Shown: positions 46,935-56,837 of the stretch, one piece after another | Position numbering within the stretch: the stretch's first letter is position 1 | Layout: each line of letters starts with the position of its first letter | Source: Phocaeicola vulgatus | GTDB taxonomy: Bacteria > Bacteroidota > Bacteroidia > Bacteroidales > Tannerellaceae | Length of the DNA stretch: 64,000 nt | Reading direction: 5' to 3' | Assembly (NCBI GenBank): GCA_022009975.1 | Contig: CP091733.1 | Coordinates: forward strand, 389,001 to 453,000 | Notes under the pieces: model-generated | Database searches by the model: none | Seen by the model: only the letters and a program-made list of their open reading frames with translations | What the model was told of the DNA's origin: nothing | Program-made: the position numbers and the translations under genes

Positions 46935-48143
46935 TTATTTAAAAGCTGTTGCGATGTTTCCGTCACGTTGGTCTTTTAATGCCTGGTCGTATTTGGCTTT
47001 TTTCTGTTCCGGTGTGATTGGAGTAATCTTTTGACCATCTTTCAACACCTGTACACCTTCAACAACAATCTTGTCGCCTTCTTTCAAACCGCCAGTCACT
47101 AAATAATTCTTGCCGTCATTTAAGTTGGAAACGGTAATCTCGGTATGTTTGACCGTTTCATCCGACTGAAGGACAAAGACGAATTTCTTGTCTTGGATAT
47201 CTTGAGTAGCTGATTGAGGAATGACGTAGATGTTATCAATTGTGTACGGGAAGATAACATTCGCCATACCGCCGCTTCGCAAAATGTTCTGTTCATTCGG
47301 GAAGATGGCGCGCATGCTTACGGAACCGGTTGTTTGGTCTATCACACCGCTGACGGCATCAATTTTACCTGAGTTGGCATAGATTGTCCCGTCTGCCAAT
47401 TGCAATTTGATTTCAGGCATTTTCTCCAACTGTTCTTTCAGGGTTCCGCCTGCTCTTGTCAAACGCAATAATTCTTTTTCGGTCATGGAGAAGTAAACAT
47501 ACATCTGCTTGATGGCAGAAACTGTAGTCAATGGTTTGGATACTGACGGGCTGACCAAGCTACCTACGCGGTACGGGAAAGTCCCGATGACACCATCGGA
47601 CGGACTGGTTACGGTACAGAATCCTAAATTTTGGCGGGCTGCAGTTAATGCCGCTTCTGCTTGTGCCAATGAAGCTTTTGCCGTCAACAAATTGTTTTGT
47701 GCAGTTTGATATTCAAAGTCACTGATGATTTTTTGTTCATGCAAGATTCTCTTATTTGCTTCAGTTGATTTAACGGTTTCCAAATTAGCTTTTACGGATT
47801 CAACACTTGCTTTTGCTTGGTTGAATGCTGCTTGGTACTGGGTCGGGTCTATTTGGAACAAAGCTTGACCTTTGCGGACAGTCGCGCCTTCATCCACACA
47901 TAGCTTGACAATGAAACCTGATACTTGAGGACGTATTTCAATGTCTTGAGTACCCTTGATTGTAGCAGGATAAGAAGTCGTTTGGTTGCTTGAAGATACG
48001 CTCACTGCTGATACAGCAAATTCATCATCACCTAATTTCATTCCACCTTGGCTGTTTCCGCAAGAGAATAAAATAAACCCTGCAGCACATATTGCTATGA
48101 ACTTGCTTTGGGTTACTAAAAATTTCAAGAAATGCTTCTTCAT
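46935..48143 (-). CDS. RND efflux membrane-fusion protein (AcrA type)
   Basis: A 402-residue lipoprotein (FILFSCGNSQGG lipobox) with the two-part biotinyl-lipoyl domain (IEIRPQVSGFIVKLCVDEGATVRKG... PSDGVIGTFPYRVGSLV) enclosing a long hairpin of helices, and a C-terminal beta-barrel and membrane-proximal domain (GLKEGDKIVVEGVQVLKDG). It joins the inner-membrane pump to the outer-membrane duct. It is the first gene of the operon and is preceded by a -7 element at 48206-48213. Confidence 0.93.
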   Translation of the reverse strand: MKKHFLKFLVTQSKFIAICAAGFILFSCGNSQGGMKLGDDEFAVSAVSVSSSNQTTSYPATIKGTQDIEIRPQVSGFIVKLCVDEGATVRKGQALFQIDPTQYQAAFNQAKASVESVKANLETVKSTEANKRILHEQKIISDFEYQTAQNNLLTAKASLAQAEAALTAARQNLGFCTVTSPSDGVIGTFPYRVGSLVSPSVSKPLTTVSAIKQMYVYFSMTEKELLRLTRAGGTLKEQLEKMPEIKLQLADGTIYANSGKIDAVSGVIDQTTGSVSMRAIFPNEQNILRSGGMANVIFPYTIDNIYVIPQSATQDIQDKKFVFVLQSDETVKHTEITVSNLNDGKNYLVTGGLKEGDKIVVEGVQVLKDGQKITPITPEQKKAKYDQALKDQRDGNIATAFK

Positions 48144-48205
48144 ATATTGATTGTTTGAATAGTTATTTGCGATTTATTTATGTTGAATTAATACAATATT
48201 TAATG

Positions 48206-48213
48206 CAAAGGTA
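48206..48213 (-). promoter_or_regulatory. Promoter -7 element for the RND efflux operon
   Basis: TACCTTTG on the minus strand, 63 bases upstream of the membrane-fusion gene. No TetR-like regulator gene is adjacent. Confidence 0.55.
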
Positions 48214-48477
48214 CAGTATTTATTTATTATTTAGAAGTTACATGAATGGTTTAACCTTAATTGGGTACGCTATCGTATAATTGCCAAAAAGCTTTTATTA
48301 AATTGGTGTATAATGAATAAACAATGTTCCAGACAACAAGTAACTGCCGTATTTTCTGAAAGCAGTTTAAGGATATTTTTTGCCTGCCCGAACCTCTTTC
48401 ATTCGTTTCCGTATGGCATAAAAAAGGATGGCAGCATGAAAAAGCAGGAAATATTTTCATGGAATAGGATAAAAGTG

Positions 48478-48485
48478 TATTTTTG
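48478..48485 (+). promoter_or_regulatory. Possible promoter of the winged-helix gene
   Basis: TATTTTTG, 86 bases before the start at 48571. Apart from this element and the efflux promoter at 48206-48213, the 427-base intergenic region shows nothing recognisable. Confidence 0.4.
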
Positions 48486-48570
48486 TAGCAAAACCTTGCG
48501 CCATGTTTTGTGGCAATTATGACTACAAGATGTTGACGTGAAAGGGTAAAGGATATAAAATTGTTTGGAT

Positions 48571-49267
48571 ATGAAGATTCCCCCATACATAGCGTTCTGC
48601 TTTCTCATGCTTTGTGCGCTGAGCACCGGTATAAGAAGTTACCATCGTGCCGAAAACAGGATAGTTGAAGATGTGAATCAAGCATTGGAACTGACCCTTA
48701 TGAAGATGCCTGGCAACGTAGTCACTGCCGATACAATCCAGTGCTACCGGAATTATCTCACCATTGCCGGATTGAAGGATACGGCTGGCATTGCGATGCG
48801 GACTGTGCGCAAGGAGGAACGGTTGGAAACGCAACTGGTGGCTGAAGCGAACTGCGACTTTATGACCATATTCAAATGTCCAACCAGAAGGCTTCGGGCA
48901 TCATGTTCTTCGTTGGCATTCTATGGTTGCTGGGGAGTTTGTGGTATACGAAAAAGAACAGACCCGAGCTACTTGAACAAGGTTTGTCATACGGAGGCAT
49001 CGTGTTCCATGATGGCAAATTCATGACTCTCCATGGGGAGGAAATACGCCTTACCCCAATGCAGCACGCCCTGCTTGAAATGTTCTTCACGTCTGATTCC
49101 CACACATTGTCAAAACAGGAAATTTGCGACCGGTTGTGGCCTAAGAAACCAGACGCCAACGACACGCTATATACACTTATCCGCCGCATAAAACCTATTA
49201 TCGAGCTTCATAGCAATCTGAAATAGAGTCCAACAGGGGTAGGAGTTATACATTGGAACCTAAATAG
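48571..49267 (+). CDS. Membrane-anchored winged-helix transcriptional regulator (frameshifted twice)
   Basis: About 232 residues after repair. An N-terminal membrane helix (YIAFCFLMLCALSTGI), an extracytoplasmic segment with many charged residues, a second helix (SGIMFFVGILWLLGSLWY), then an OmpR-type winged helix (IRLTPMQHALLEMFFTSDSHTLSKQEICDRLW... DTLYTLIRRIKPI). One A is missing near 48873-48877, and another near 49220-49224. The restored C-terminus reads LKIESNRGRSYTLEPK. It sits 102 bases upstream of an outer-membrane beta-barrel gene, and such pairing occurs in Bacteroides. A one-component sensor of envelope state is inferred. Confidence 0.72.
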
Positions 49268-49369
49268 TTAGGTTTTTGTCGGTAGAATGTCAGACAAATG
49301 TCAGACAAATAAAAAGGCTTCTTCCCACCCTTGGACTATCATTGCACCCAAAATTGTAATTGGTGCGAA

Positions 49370-51414
49370 ATGAAACGTATTATCACATTTTCCCTTATCC
49401 TTTCATCGGCATTCTGCGCCTATGCCCAGGATGTGGATAAGTCCGTCACACTCGATGAGGTTACTGTAAAAGCTGCCAAAGTAATCAACAATCCGGATGG
49501 CATGGCCATTTATCCGACCGAAGCACAGAAGAAGGCTTCGAATAATGGCTACAGCATTCTTGAGAAACTCACACTTGCCAATCTTCGTGTCGACAACATT
49601 AGCCATTCTATTACAGCCATAGATAATAGGGGAGGAGTTCAAATTAGAATAAACGGTATCGTGGTTGGCAAACCGGAGATGTTGGCTCTCAATCCAAAGG
49701 ACATCTCGAAGATTGACTTTATAAACAATCCCGGTGTTCGTTATGGTGATGGCATTGCTTATGTCATTGATATTGTAATACGCAGGAACGAGAGCGGATA
49801 CACTATCGGCACGGATCTTACTTCTGGACTTACCAACTTGCAAGGCAATGGCATGGTGTATGGCAAATGGAACCGTGGAAAAAGCGAATTATCTCTTTCG
49901 TATGATGTGAGCGGGTATAAAACCAAAGGCGCAAAGAGCACGCAGTTGGCTGAATACACTTTGACGGACGGCAGCATTTATACTATTGAACGTAACGATG
50001 TGGAGTCGCTTCGTAAATCCATAGCACACGATACGAAACTAACATACAATTGGGCTGACTCTACAGCCACCGTCTTCCAGACATCATTGAGTGGAGCATT
50101 CAACAACGCTCCCGACAATTATAATATTAAGGACATAATAGACGGCACTCGTCAATATCGAGCTACAAGTAGAGCAAAAGCCAAGAACTATTCGCCCGTA
50201 TTGGATGTTTATTTCTTTCGTCAACTCACTCCACGTCAGTCTCTTACTGCAAATGCTGTAGGAACGTATATCTCCACACAGACAAGCAGTTATTATGACG
50301 AGGGTACACCTTATAAATATGATGTGGATGGCAAGACGGCTTCCCTGCTTTCTGAGGTGATTTATGAAAACAGGCTGAGGCCTTTCACGCTCTCGGCAGG
50401 CTTGAACTATAGCTATAAATACATCAAGAACGACTATCTTGGTGATGCTTCCTCTTTGACCAAGACCAACAACAACCGCTTGTATGCCTTCGGTGAAATA
50501 AAAGGGTCGCTCCAGCAACTGCGTTACACATTGGGGACGGGTGTAAGTTACATTCATTACACCCAAAACGGCCATGAATATAATTTCTGGACTTTCCGTC
50601 CAAAGGCATCTCTGACGTATCAGATCAATAACAGTATGCAGTTGAGATATACTTTCCAGATGCAGGACAGAGTTTCTCGCATTGCCATGACGAGCGATGC
50701 CACGATCCGTACCAATAGCATGGAATGGACTGCCGGCAATCCTGACCTGAAGCCTTCGCACGATATGGAGCACCGGTTGCAGTTCTCGTATAACACCGAT
50801 CGCTTGCAGACCTTCGTAGACGGTTACTTCAAGCAATGCCTCAGACCGAATATGGCTCATTACGAGCGGACTGACGACAACCGATTCATCTATACGCAAA
50901 TCAACCAAAGGAGATAGACGCATTGAACGTCATGGCATACGCTGGCTATTGGCTTTTGCCCGAAAAGCTCCAGATTGCTGCCAATGGAGGAATGTTCAGA
51001 TGCTTTAATTTCGGCTATGATTACACGCATTGTTACACCTCGTGGTTCTATGTAGGCAGTATCACGGCTTATCTCGGCAACTTCTCATTGCAAGGATATG
51101 TTGACAACGGCAGCCGGTTCTTGGAGGGCGAGTCGAAAGGCTACAACGGTGCTTACTCGGTCCTGAAAGCATCCTATGCATGGAAAGACTGGCAATTTTC
51201 ATTATCATGGGCAAATCCATTCGACAACCATTACAAGTCGTATGAAAACGAGTTGCTGAACCGCAATCTCTATAAACACACCGTCGGTTATTCCAAGGAG
51301 AGCGGCAACCAAGTTTCCCTGAACATCTCCTGGCGTTTAAGCCGGGGCAGCAAACATAAATCCGGGGAAAAGAAAATCAACCTGCGGGATACTGATAACG
51401 GCATCATGAAATGA
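49370..51414 (+). CDS. Outer-membrane beta-barrel family protein (TonB-dependent-receptor-like, frameshifted)
   Basis: A 681-residue protein after repair with a signal (ITFSLILSSAFCAYAQD), an N-terminal plug-like domain (VTLDEVTVKAAK ... IRINGIVVGKPEMLALNPKDI) and a long C-terminal beta-barrel with aromatic strands. It belongs with the outer-membrane beta-barrel family near TonB-dependent receptors. One A missing near 50911-50914 diverts it at QINQRR, and the other frame continues KEIDALNVMAYAGYWL. The TonB box is not obvious. The substrate is unknown. It is likely regulated by the winged-helix gene upstream. Confidence 0.78.
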
Positions 51415-51490
51415 ATGGGCGCACTCCTCTCGGGAATTTCAAGCTGCATCGAAAAACCAGCATCCATTACAGCATCGAGCGCAAGGAGAT

Positions 51491-51998
51491 TTAGTGTCCC
51501 ATGCGTGAGGTATCCACTGACTTGATGTTCTTCTCCTTGTAGCCTCCAAACTTATAGATGACAGCAAAGTTGAAGGATGCCCAGTTGTAGTTGAGTTTCA
51601 TTCGGTAGTCCTGGTTGCCTTGCGTGGAACGGGTGTCGAACTGGTTGTTGAAGATGTTGCTGCCATTGAGGCGTAATCCCCATTTTCCATCATGCGACGA
51701 CCATTGCAGCTTGGCATCCATGCGGAAGACTGGACTTATGTCGTAAACTCCCGATGCTGAAGATGTATTGGCTGTTGATGATGTAGTTTCTGCCAATGCG
51801 GGCAAATAAGTGTGCGCTGTCTGGCAACTGTTCAACGATCTTTTTCTCAAACACTGCGAGATTGAACGAGAATGTATATTCGTCGCCATCAACAAGTTTC
51901 AGAACGCTGTAGCTACCATCCGAACAGATATACGCTATTTGCTGGGCTGCCACTCTCAACAGAAAAGTGGTGTTTGAAATTATGAGGTAATCTTCCAT
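51491..51998 (-). pseudogene. Chimeric remnant: LytTR regulator N-terminal part fused to beta-barrel C-terminal part
   Basis: Residues from 51998 down to about 51755 read as a LytTR-type DNA-binding domain start (MEDYLIISNTTFLLRVAAQQ ... ARIGRNYIINSQYIFSI). At about 51745-51760 this gives way, in another frame, to the C-terminal barrel strands of an outer-membrane protein (VYDISPVFRMDAKLQW ... VIYKFGGYKEKN). The normal middles of both proteins are missing. Such a layout arises if a deletion joined a regulator gene to the end of a neighbouring receptor gene. It ends 76 bases after the intact barrel gene, in the opposite orientation. It is probably non-functional. Confidence 0.65.
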
Positions 51999-52526
51999 GC
52001 TTTTGTTTTATTTCGCGATAAAAGTAGCCGAAAGTTTCTAAAAAAGTGGGCATACGTCAGGCGTATTTTGTGAAACATACGTTTCACTTTATGAATATAT
52101 GTGGGTGCTATCTTATCTTCATTCAAATAGGGAAGCAACATGATGCTTATGTATGAATTAAATTTACCGGTTGCAAAGGTAGCAATTCAGACACAGCCTG
52201 CCGCTTTTGGAATGCTAAAAATTACGACAAGCCTTTGGCAATGCCGCAATACAGGACCTTGGCATCATCCCTAAAGCATCTTGTTCATTTTAGCGTTAAA
52301 TTCATAGGAGAATCAAGCTAAACAACATCAGTTGGATAAAATTCAAAAACTGCTCTAAAAATTTGGATTATATCTATAAAAGCATTACATTACGGCGATG
52401 GAGTATTTATTGGCTGGAAATGAGCCATCTAATACGGATTAGTTGAGCCTGATATAGTAGGTTATAGAGTTGGATTTTAATGTTTTGATAATAATTCACC
52501 TTAGTATTAATTTAAATAATAGCATT
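51999..52526. other. Gene-free gap upstream of the protease gene
   Basis: About 530 bases without a supported gene. It contains two CAAAGGTA/CAAAAGTA-type elements on the minus strand near 52173 and a short TTCAGACACAGCC stretch. Nothing else was recognised. Confidence 0.5.
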
Positions 52527-54726
52527 ATGAAAAAAATCTTTCTTTTGACTCTATTTTTGTCCATAGCCTATTGGCTCAATGGACAAGTTCGGATGTATTA
52601 CCAGCCGACAACAGACCAGTTGACCAAAGTTAATGTGGCTGCCAATAGTGTTGGCAAGGCTAAGAGAGGTGATGTGGATGTTAATCGAATGGTGTTGCCA
52701 TCGTTTAATGTACAGGAAATGCTACAAGAAGACAGTATTAATTCTGCTGGAAATGTCAGTGTTCCTTTCCGTTTCGGAAAGGGTTCGACACGGATCTTTC
52801 CCTTACGAAAAGTGGAGCATGGCAGAACACGGACGATGGACGGATGTGGACGATGCATTTTCATTCGCCCGGAGCAAAATCTTTGAATTTCATTTTTGAA
52901 GATTTTCATTTGCCGGATAGTGCGGAATTGTATATCGTCAATTCTGACAGAACGGCTTTATATGGACCGGTTACGGCTCCGTGTATTCCTGAAAACGGTT
53001 TTTTCATGACAGACTTGATACCTGGAGATGACGTGTCAATCCTATTATATGAACCGGGAATTTGTATGGGACAATCGGAGTTGAAAATCACAAGGGTTGT
53101 TCATGCCTATCGTGGATTTTCTTATAATGGGGATAACGAATCAAGTAGATCTGGAGAATTAGCTCCGTGCCACAATGACGTAGATTGCTTCTCGGATTGG
53201 AATATGGAATCCCATGCCGTAGCTAAAGTTTTATTAGGAAGTGCAGATTATTTATGTAGTGGGTCTTTGGTTATGTCTGCTGATTATAGCTTCAAGCCAT
53301 ATTTCTTGACGGCTTTCCATTGTTTGGATTCTGATTGCTCTGAATCCTTGTCTTCGGCAGAACAGAATGCGGTAAATCAATGGACTTTATATTTAATTAT
53401 AAAAAAGGATGTGGAAATGGAGCGATAAATACAGGTGTCTCTTATAATGGTGCAATTTTTAGAGCCGGAAACTTTGATTCTGATTTTGCCTTGCTTGAGT
53501 TATTGTCTAATTTGACAAACGCTTCAAATTCTCATGCATGGTTAGGATGGGATAGGTCGGGAAATACACCCTCTTCAGGTACTTACATTCATCATCCAAA
53601 CGGAGCACCAATGAAGATTTCATTTGATTATCAACCATTGGCTTTGGAAACTGAGAGTATACCATGGGGCGCTTGTTTAGGAACAAATATAAGCCCCATA
53701 AATACCCATTGGAAATTGTTTTTGGATAATGGTGTAGTTCAAGGAGGTTCTTCTGGAGCTCCTCTTTTGAATCAAAACAAGCGTATTATCGGACAACATC
53801 ATGGTGGTTCTTCTTTGTCTACAGATTGTTTAGCCACTAATGCCCATTGTTTTTCAGGTGCTTTTCATAAGTCTTGGATAGGGGGAGGGTCGATTACGTC
53901 TCGTTTAAGTGATTGGTTAGATTCGGATGGAAGTGGAGTTCTGACAGTAAGCAGTTCGTATTATCCAGCTTTTCATGGTGCAGACGTAATTTGTTCGTAT
54001 GACAATCCCCATAATTATTATGTATCGAATGTGCCAAGTGCTGTTTCTGTAACATGGACAAGCACAGGAGGCGTGTCTATCGTGCCAAGTGGAACTTCTT
54101 GTGCCGTAAATGCTATAACTCCAGGTGGTGCTACAATTACAGCACAGCTAAGCAATGGTATGATGTTTTCTAAAGAAATCGAAGTATCCTCTTCGACTGG
54201 AAATCCTTATATTTCTTATGTTTATGGAGGTGACAATGTTAATTTTGAGATTAAAACACCTAACATATATGGTATACGTCAATTTATATGGAATGCTATG
54301 GGTTCTGGAACTTCCTATAATTATACAGCGGGACCAAATGAACGAACGTGGTCAATTCCCCAAGGGAACTATACAGTGCAATGTCGAGTAGTTACACCGT
54401 GTGGGCATTTAATCGCAACAACGTCTATTACAGGAAGCCGTTCTTTTGTTTCTCCAAATCCGGTTGATCATACCTTGTATGTAAACCTGTCTGAATTGAT
54501 GGAAACGGAAGAGAATTCAATAGTAACAGCACGACAAGCCGTACCATCCAATTCGTATGAATTACGTTTGTTCGATTCGCAAGGTTCGCTTGTTCGTAAT
54601 TTACGCATGGTCGAACGACAAATGAGTATCAATGTTTCTAATTTGTCTAATGGAATCTATTTCTTACATATTTACAAGTCAGGCATAGCTCAGCCGGAAG
54701 TGCATAAAGTGATAGTTTCGCATTGA
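52527..54726 (+). CDS. Secreted trypsin-like (lysyl-endopeptidase type) protease with sorting-type C-terminus (frameshifted twice)
   Basis: About 733 residues after repair. A signal peptide (IFLLTLFLSIAYWLNGQ) and a beta-rich propeptide precede a trypsin-like domain whose triad is visible: His in LTAFHCLD, Asp in FDSDFALLEL and Ser in VVQGGSSGAPLLNQ. The nearest resemblance is to lysyl-endopeptidase-type serine proteases. The C-terminal 80 residues (SPNPVDHTLYVNLSEL ... SNGIYFLHIYKSG) look like a type IX sorting domain. Shifts near 52784-52788 and 53389-53394 (one T missing each) were repaired by eye. It is probably a surface or secreted protease. Confidence 0.72.
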
Positions 54727-54740
54727 CATTATAATATAAA

Positions 54741-54769
54741 GGGCAAGTAGGCAAATAGCCCACTTGCCC
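54741..54769 (+). terminator. Hairpin after the protease gene
   Basis: GGGCAAGT-A-GGC pairs with GCC-C-ACTTGCCC around AAATA, 12 bases after the stop codon. No long T-run follows, so it is a candidate terminator or stability element. Confidence 0.5.
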
Positions 54770-54821
54770 GTATCATAAACAAGAAAGTATAAACAATTAA
54801 AATGGAGGTATTTATGAAACT

Positions 54822-55310
54822 ATGAAACATAACAAGGGGTGGATCTTGCTTTTGTCGATGGTGTTTGTAGTTATAGGCATGGCATGTAGTTCGGATGAGC
54901 CGGATGAACCAATTGGTGGAATAACAGGAGGTTATTGGGGCAATCATACATATTATCCTCGTGATGGCATATTAGTTATGCAGTTGGATAAAAAAGACAG
55001 TCGTTTCAAGGATTTGAAAAAGAAAGGCAACTTAAAAGATGTGAATTATAGAAGAGATAAAACGATAGCAGACCACAGCATACCTATGAGTGATACCCTT
55101 GGCATAATTCTGCGAAATGATTCCATCTTTTTATTGCATAATGGTACTTTTTATTATCCAACAAGGTTGCCGGATGATTTCCGGAAACATTATTTACATT
55201 GTTCAGATTATACGTTGTCCGGTATCGTTAAAGAAAAGCCGGGAGAGAATGTGGATTTCTATCCATTGATATTGACTGAGTTCAGACTGAGTTATCCTCA
55301 TGATATGTGA
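54822..55310 (+). CDS. Small lipoprotein of unknown function
   Basis: A 162-residue protein with a signal and lipobox VVIGMACSSDEPDEP. The mature part has charged and aromatic strands (LRNDSIFLLHNGTFYYP, NVDFYPLILTEFRLSYP) consistent with a small beta-sandwich. It follows the protease gene and its terminator, and is followed by another terminator. No family was recognised. Confidence 0.7.
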   Translation: MKHNKGWILLLSMVFVVIGMACSSDEPDEPIGGITGGYWGNHTYYPRDGILVMQLDKKDSRFKDLKKKGNLKDVNYRRDKTIADHSIPMSDTLGIILRNDSIFLLHNGTFYYPTRLPDDFRKHYLHCSDYTLSGIVKEKPGENVDFYPLILTEFRLSYPHDM

Positions 55311-55394
55311 TTGTAAAAAAAGTGGTCAGTGTCCGATAGTAGATAGTACAAACAATTAAAGGAGATAGTTTCACCTTGAAATCAAAATATTAAA

Positions 55395-55429
55395 GTGCCT
55401 GCATCCGGATGGTCGTTGGATGCAGGCAC
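55395..55429. terminator. Bidirectional terminator between the lipoprotein and HU-like operon
   Basis: GTGCCTGCATCC and GGATGCAGGCAC form a perfect 12-bp stem with an 11-base loop. It lies between converging genes (54822-55310 plus and 55441-56044 minus), so it may serve both. Confidence 0.7.
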
Positions 55430-55440
55430 ACCGCCTTTCC

Positions 55441-55620
55441 TCATTTCTTGTAATGTTTACTGGCATCATACCTGTACCGGTAATCAATCCCCAGTAATGC
55501 CCCGGCGAAGGTGCTCATCTCCCCGAATGCGACGAGGACGGAGCTGTCGATGATGCCGACCGGGGGAACCCAGAAGCCCAGCAACAGGAGGAGCAGCATC
55601 TTACGCCCCCGGGCTTTCAT
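55441..55620 (-). CDS. Small membrane protein downstream of the HU-like gene
   Basis: About 59 residues from the Met at 55620, with a basic N-terminus and a strong hydrophobic stretch (MLLLLLLGFWVPPVGIID) that could be a signal or membrane anchor. It overlaps the end of the HU-like gene by 20 bases, so it is translated from the same mRNA. It is GC-rich like the HU-like gene. No family was recognised. Confidence 0.5.
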   Translation of the reverse strand: MKARGRKMLLLLLLGFWVPPVGIIDSSVLVAFGEMSTFAGALLGIDYRYRYDASKHYKK

Positions 55621-56044
55621 TGCCGCCTCCACCCGCTTTCTGCTCCTCTTTCTTGGCCACGAACTTCTCGAAGCGGGCTTCCTTCCTTGCGCTCCGCAGT
55701 CGTTTGCCCGGATAGAACAACAAGTTCGCCTTCCTGATAAGCGTGGCGTTCATTTGCTCTTCCGTCTCCACGCCCTTGGAGCTGATGCTCATGCGGAAGT
55801 TCCCCAGCTCGCCCACCTGCACGCTTCTGCCCTCTTTGGCATGCTTGGCAATCGACCACGCAAGGCGGTCGAGCGCACATTTCAAGTCCGCCGAGGTCAG
55901 CGTGCACGTTTCAGCGATTTCATCGCACAATTCGTCAATGCCCACCGTTCCCATTTGTCTTGCCTGTGCGTAGAACAATTTGGAGTCTTCCGGTGCGCCT
56001 TTGCTAAGGTTTTTCCTTGCTACTACTGTAAATTTCAATGACAT
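55601..56044 (-). CDS. HU-like DNA-binding protein (Bacteroides accessory type)
   Basis: A 147-residue protein. An N-terminal KFTVVARKNLSKGAPEDSKLFY and central GRSVQVGELGNFRMSISSKG fit the Bacteroides-specific HU-like family that carries an extra N-terminal segment and basic tail (RSARKEARFEKFVAKKE). This family occurs often in polysaccharide loci and mobile regions. The gene is clearly richer in G+C than its surroundings. It is first in a two-gene unit with a CAAAGGTA -7 element 28 bases before the ATG. Function is inferred from family only. Confidence 0.72.
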   Translation of the reverse strand: MSLKFTVVARKNLSKGAPEDSKLFYAQARQMGTVGIDELCDEIAETCTLTSADLKCALDRLAWSIAKHAKEGRSVQVGELGNFRMSISSKGVETEEQMNATLIRKANLLFYPGKRLRSARKEARFEKFVAKKEEQKAGGGGNESPGA

Positions 56045-56071
56045 TTGTTTATAGTTTAAAGATTACGGGGG

Positions 56072-56079
56072 CAAAGGTA
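56072..56079 (-). promoter_or_regulatory. Promoter -7 element for the HU-like unit
   Basis: TACCTTTG on the minus strand, 28 bases before the HU-like start. Confidence 0.5.
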
Positions 56080-56140
56080 AGGCGGCAGGAAAGCGTGGAG
56101 TTGACGGAGACGTCATAACACGTCGCAAGTTGCATATTTT

Positions 56141-56182
56141 TGCACATTCCTGCATTTTTCCTGCACATTCCTGCATTTTCCC
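56141..56182. repeat. 21-bp tandem repeat
   Basis: TGCACATTCCTGCATTTTTC followed by one base occurs twice in tandem, then a third, diverged GCACCATCTTGCAGTTTC segment. It lies upstream of the HU-like unit promoter. T-tracts recur about every 21 bases. Confidence 0.55.
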
Positions 56183-56269
56183 GCACCATCTTGCAGTTTC
56201 TTCCGCCTTTACGTTCGTTTTACTTCCGTTTACAAATATTCACAGAAAAGGACGGTTTATTCGGGAAAA

Positions 56270-56348
56270 AACAACCGTTGTTTTTGAAAAAACATCGGAC
56301 GTTTCCGGAAAAACATTGGACGTTTTTGGAAAAACATTGGACGTTTTT
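56270..56348. repeat. 21-bp tandem repeat array, family 2
   Basis: After the palindromic AACAACCGTTGTT, three units such as GGAAAAACATTGGACGTTTTT follow in tandem. The array resembles that at 22844-22940 in unit sequence and length, and a single diverged copy is at 59269-59302. Its coding potential is an artefact of the repeat. Confidence 0.6.
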
Positions 56349-56507
56349 GATGGGTGTTTTGGATGAAAAAAATGTGCCACGAAAAAATAAAAAAATTGGA
56401 ACAATAAATCTAAAGAAAAGGATAATTAAATCATTTTAATAACACATAAGGCGTTGACATTTAGTGTTATGTGGTCGGTTGTGGGTTTAAAACGTGCAAT
56501 TTTACTC

Positions 56508-56579
56508 AAAAAAAGGATGCAAAAACTCCAAAAAAACGTGCAAACGAGGCGAAAAAAACCGCTCAAAATGCAAAAAAAA
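56508..56579. other. Phased A-tract region, predicted bent DNA
   Basis: Seven A-runs of 3-8 bases have centres at roughly 56511, 56523, 56533, 56542, 56555, 56567 and 56576, on average about 11 bases apart. This periodicity, near one helical turn, is typical of intrinsically bent DNA. No gene is supported in 56183-56700 otherwise. Confidence 0.55.
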
Positions 56580-56596
56580 CGTACTTTTTTCAACAA

Positions 56597-56637
56597 AGAA
56601 TAGAATAGAATAGAATAGGAAAGAATAGAATAGAATA
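56597..56637. repeat. Pentanucleotide microsatellite (TAGAA)n
   Basis: Eight or so units of AGAAT, with one GGAAA interruption. The 5-base unit falls in phase with the helix every two units, continuing the A-tract pattern upstream. An antisense open frame here reads SILFYSILSYS and is not a gene. Confidence 0.6.
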
Positions 56638-56759
56638 AAAATAAACACACACAAAAAGCGCGTGCGAGAGAAAAAAAATTTAATGAAAAAATGCAAAGTG
56701 AATAAATGTTAATAATTAATTTATCTTTGGTTTTACTTGCTTTCGCAGAAATTAATGCG

Positions 56760-56767
56760 TATATTTG
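56760..56767 (+). promoter_or_regulatory. Promoter -7 element for the 56838 gene
   Basis: TATATTTG with a TTG about 20 bases upstream (56736) and another TATCTTTG at 56722-56729 just before it. The gene starts 71 bases after. Confidence 0.45.
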
Positions 56768-56837
56768 CAATGCAATCAGATGGGGAACGGATCCTTTCGT
56801 GATTGACATTTTCAAAATAAATTTTTCAAAAACGACT

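Noticed and set aside
56141..56348. CRISPR array
   Set aside because: The repeats are directly tandem with no variable spacers, and no cas gene is nearby.
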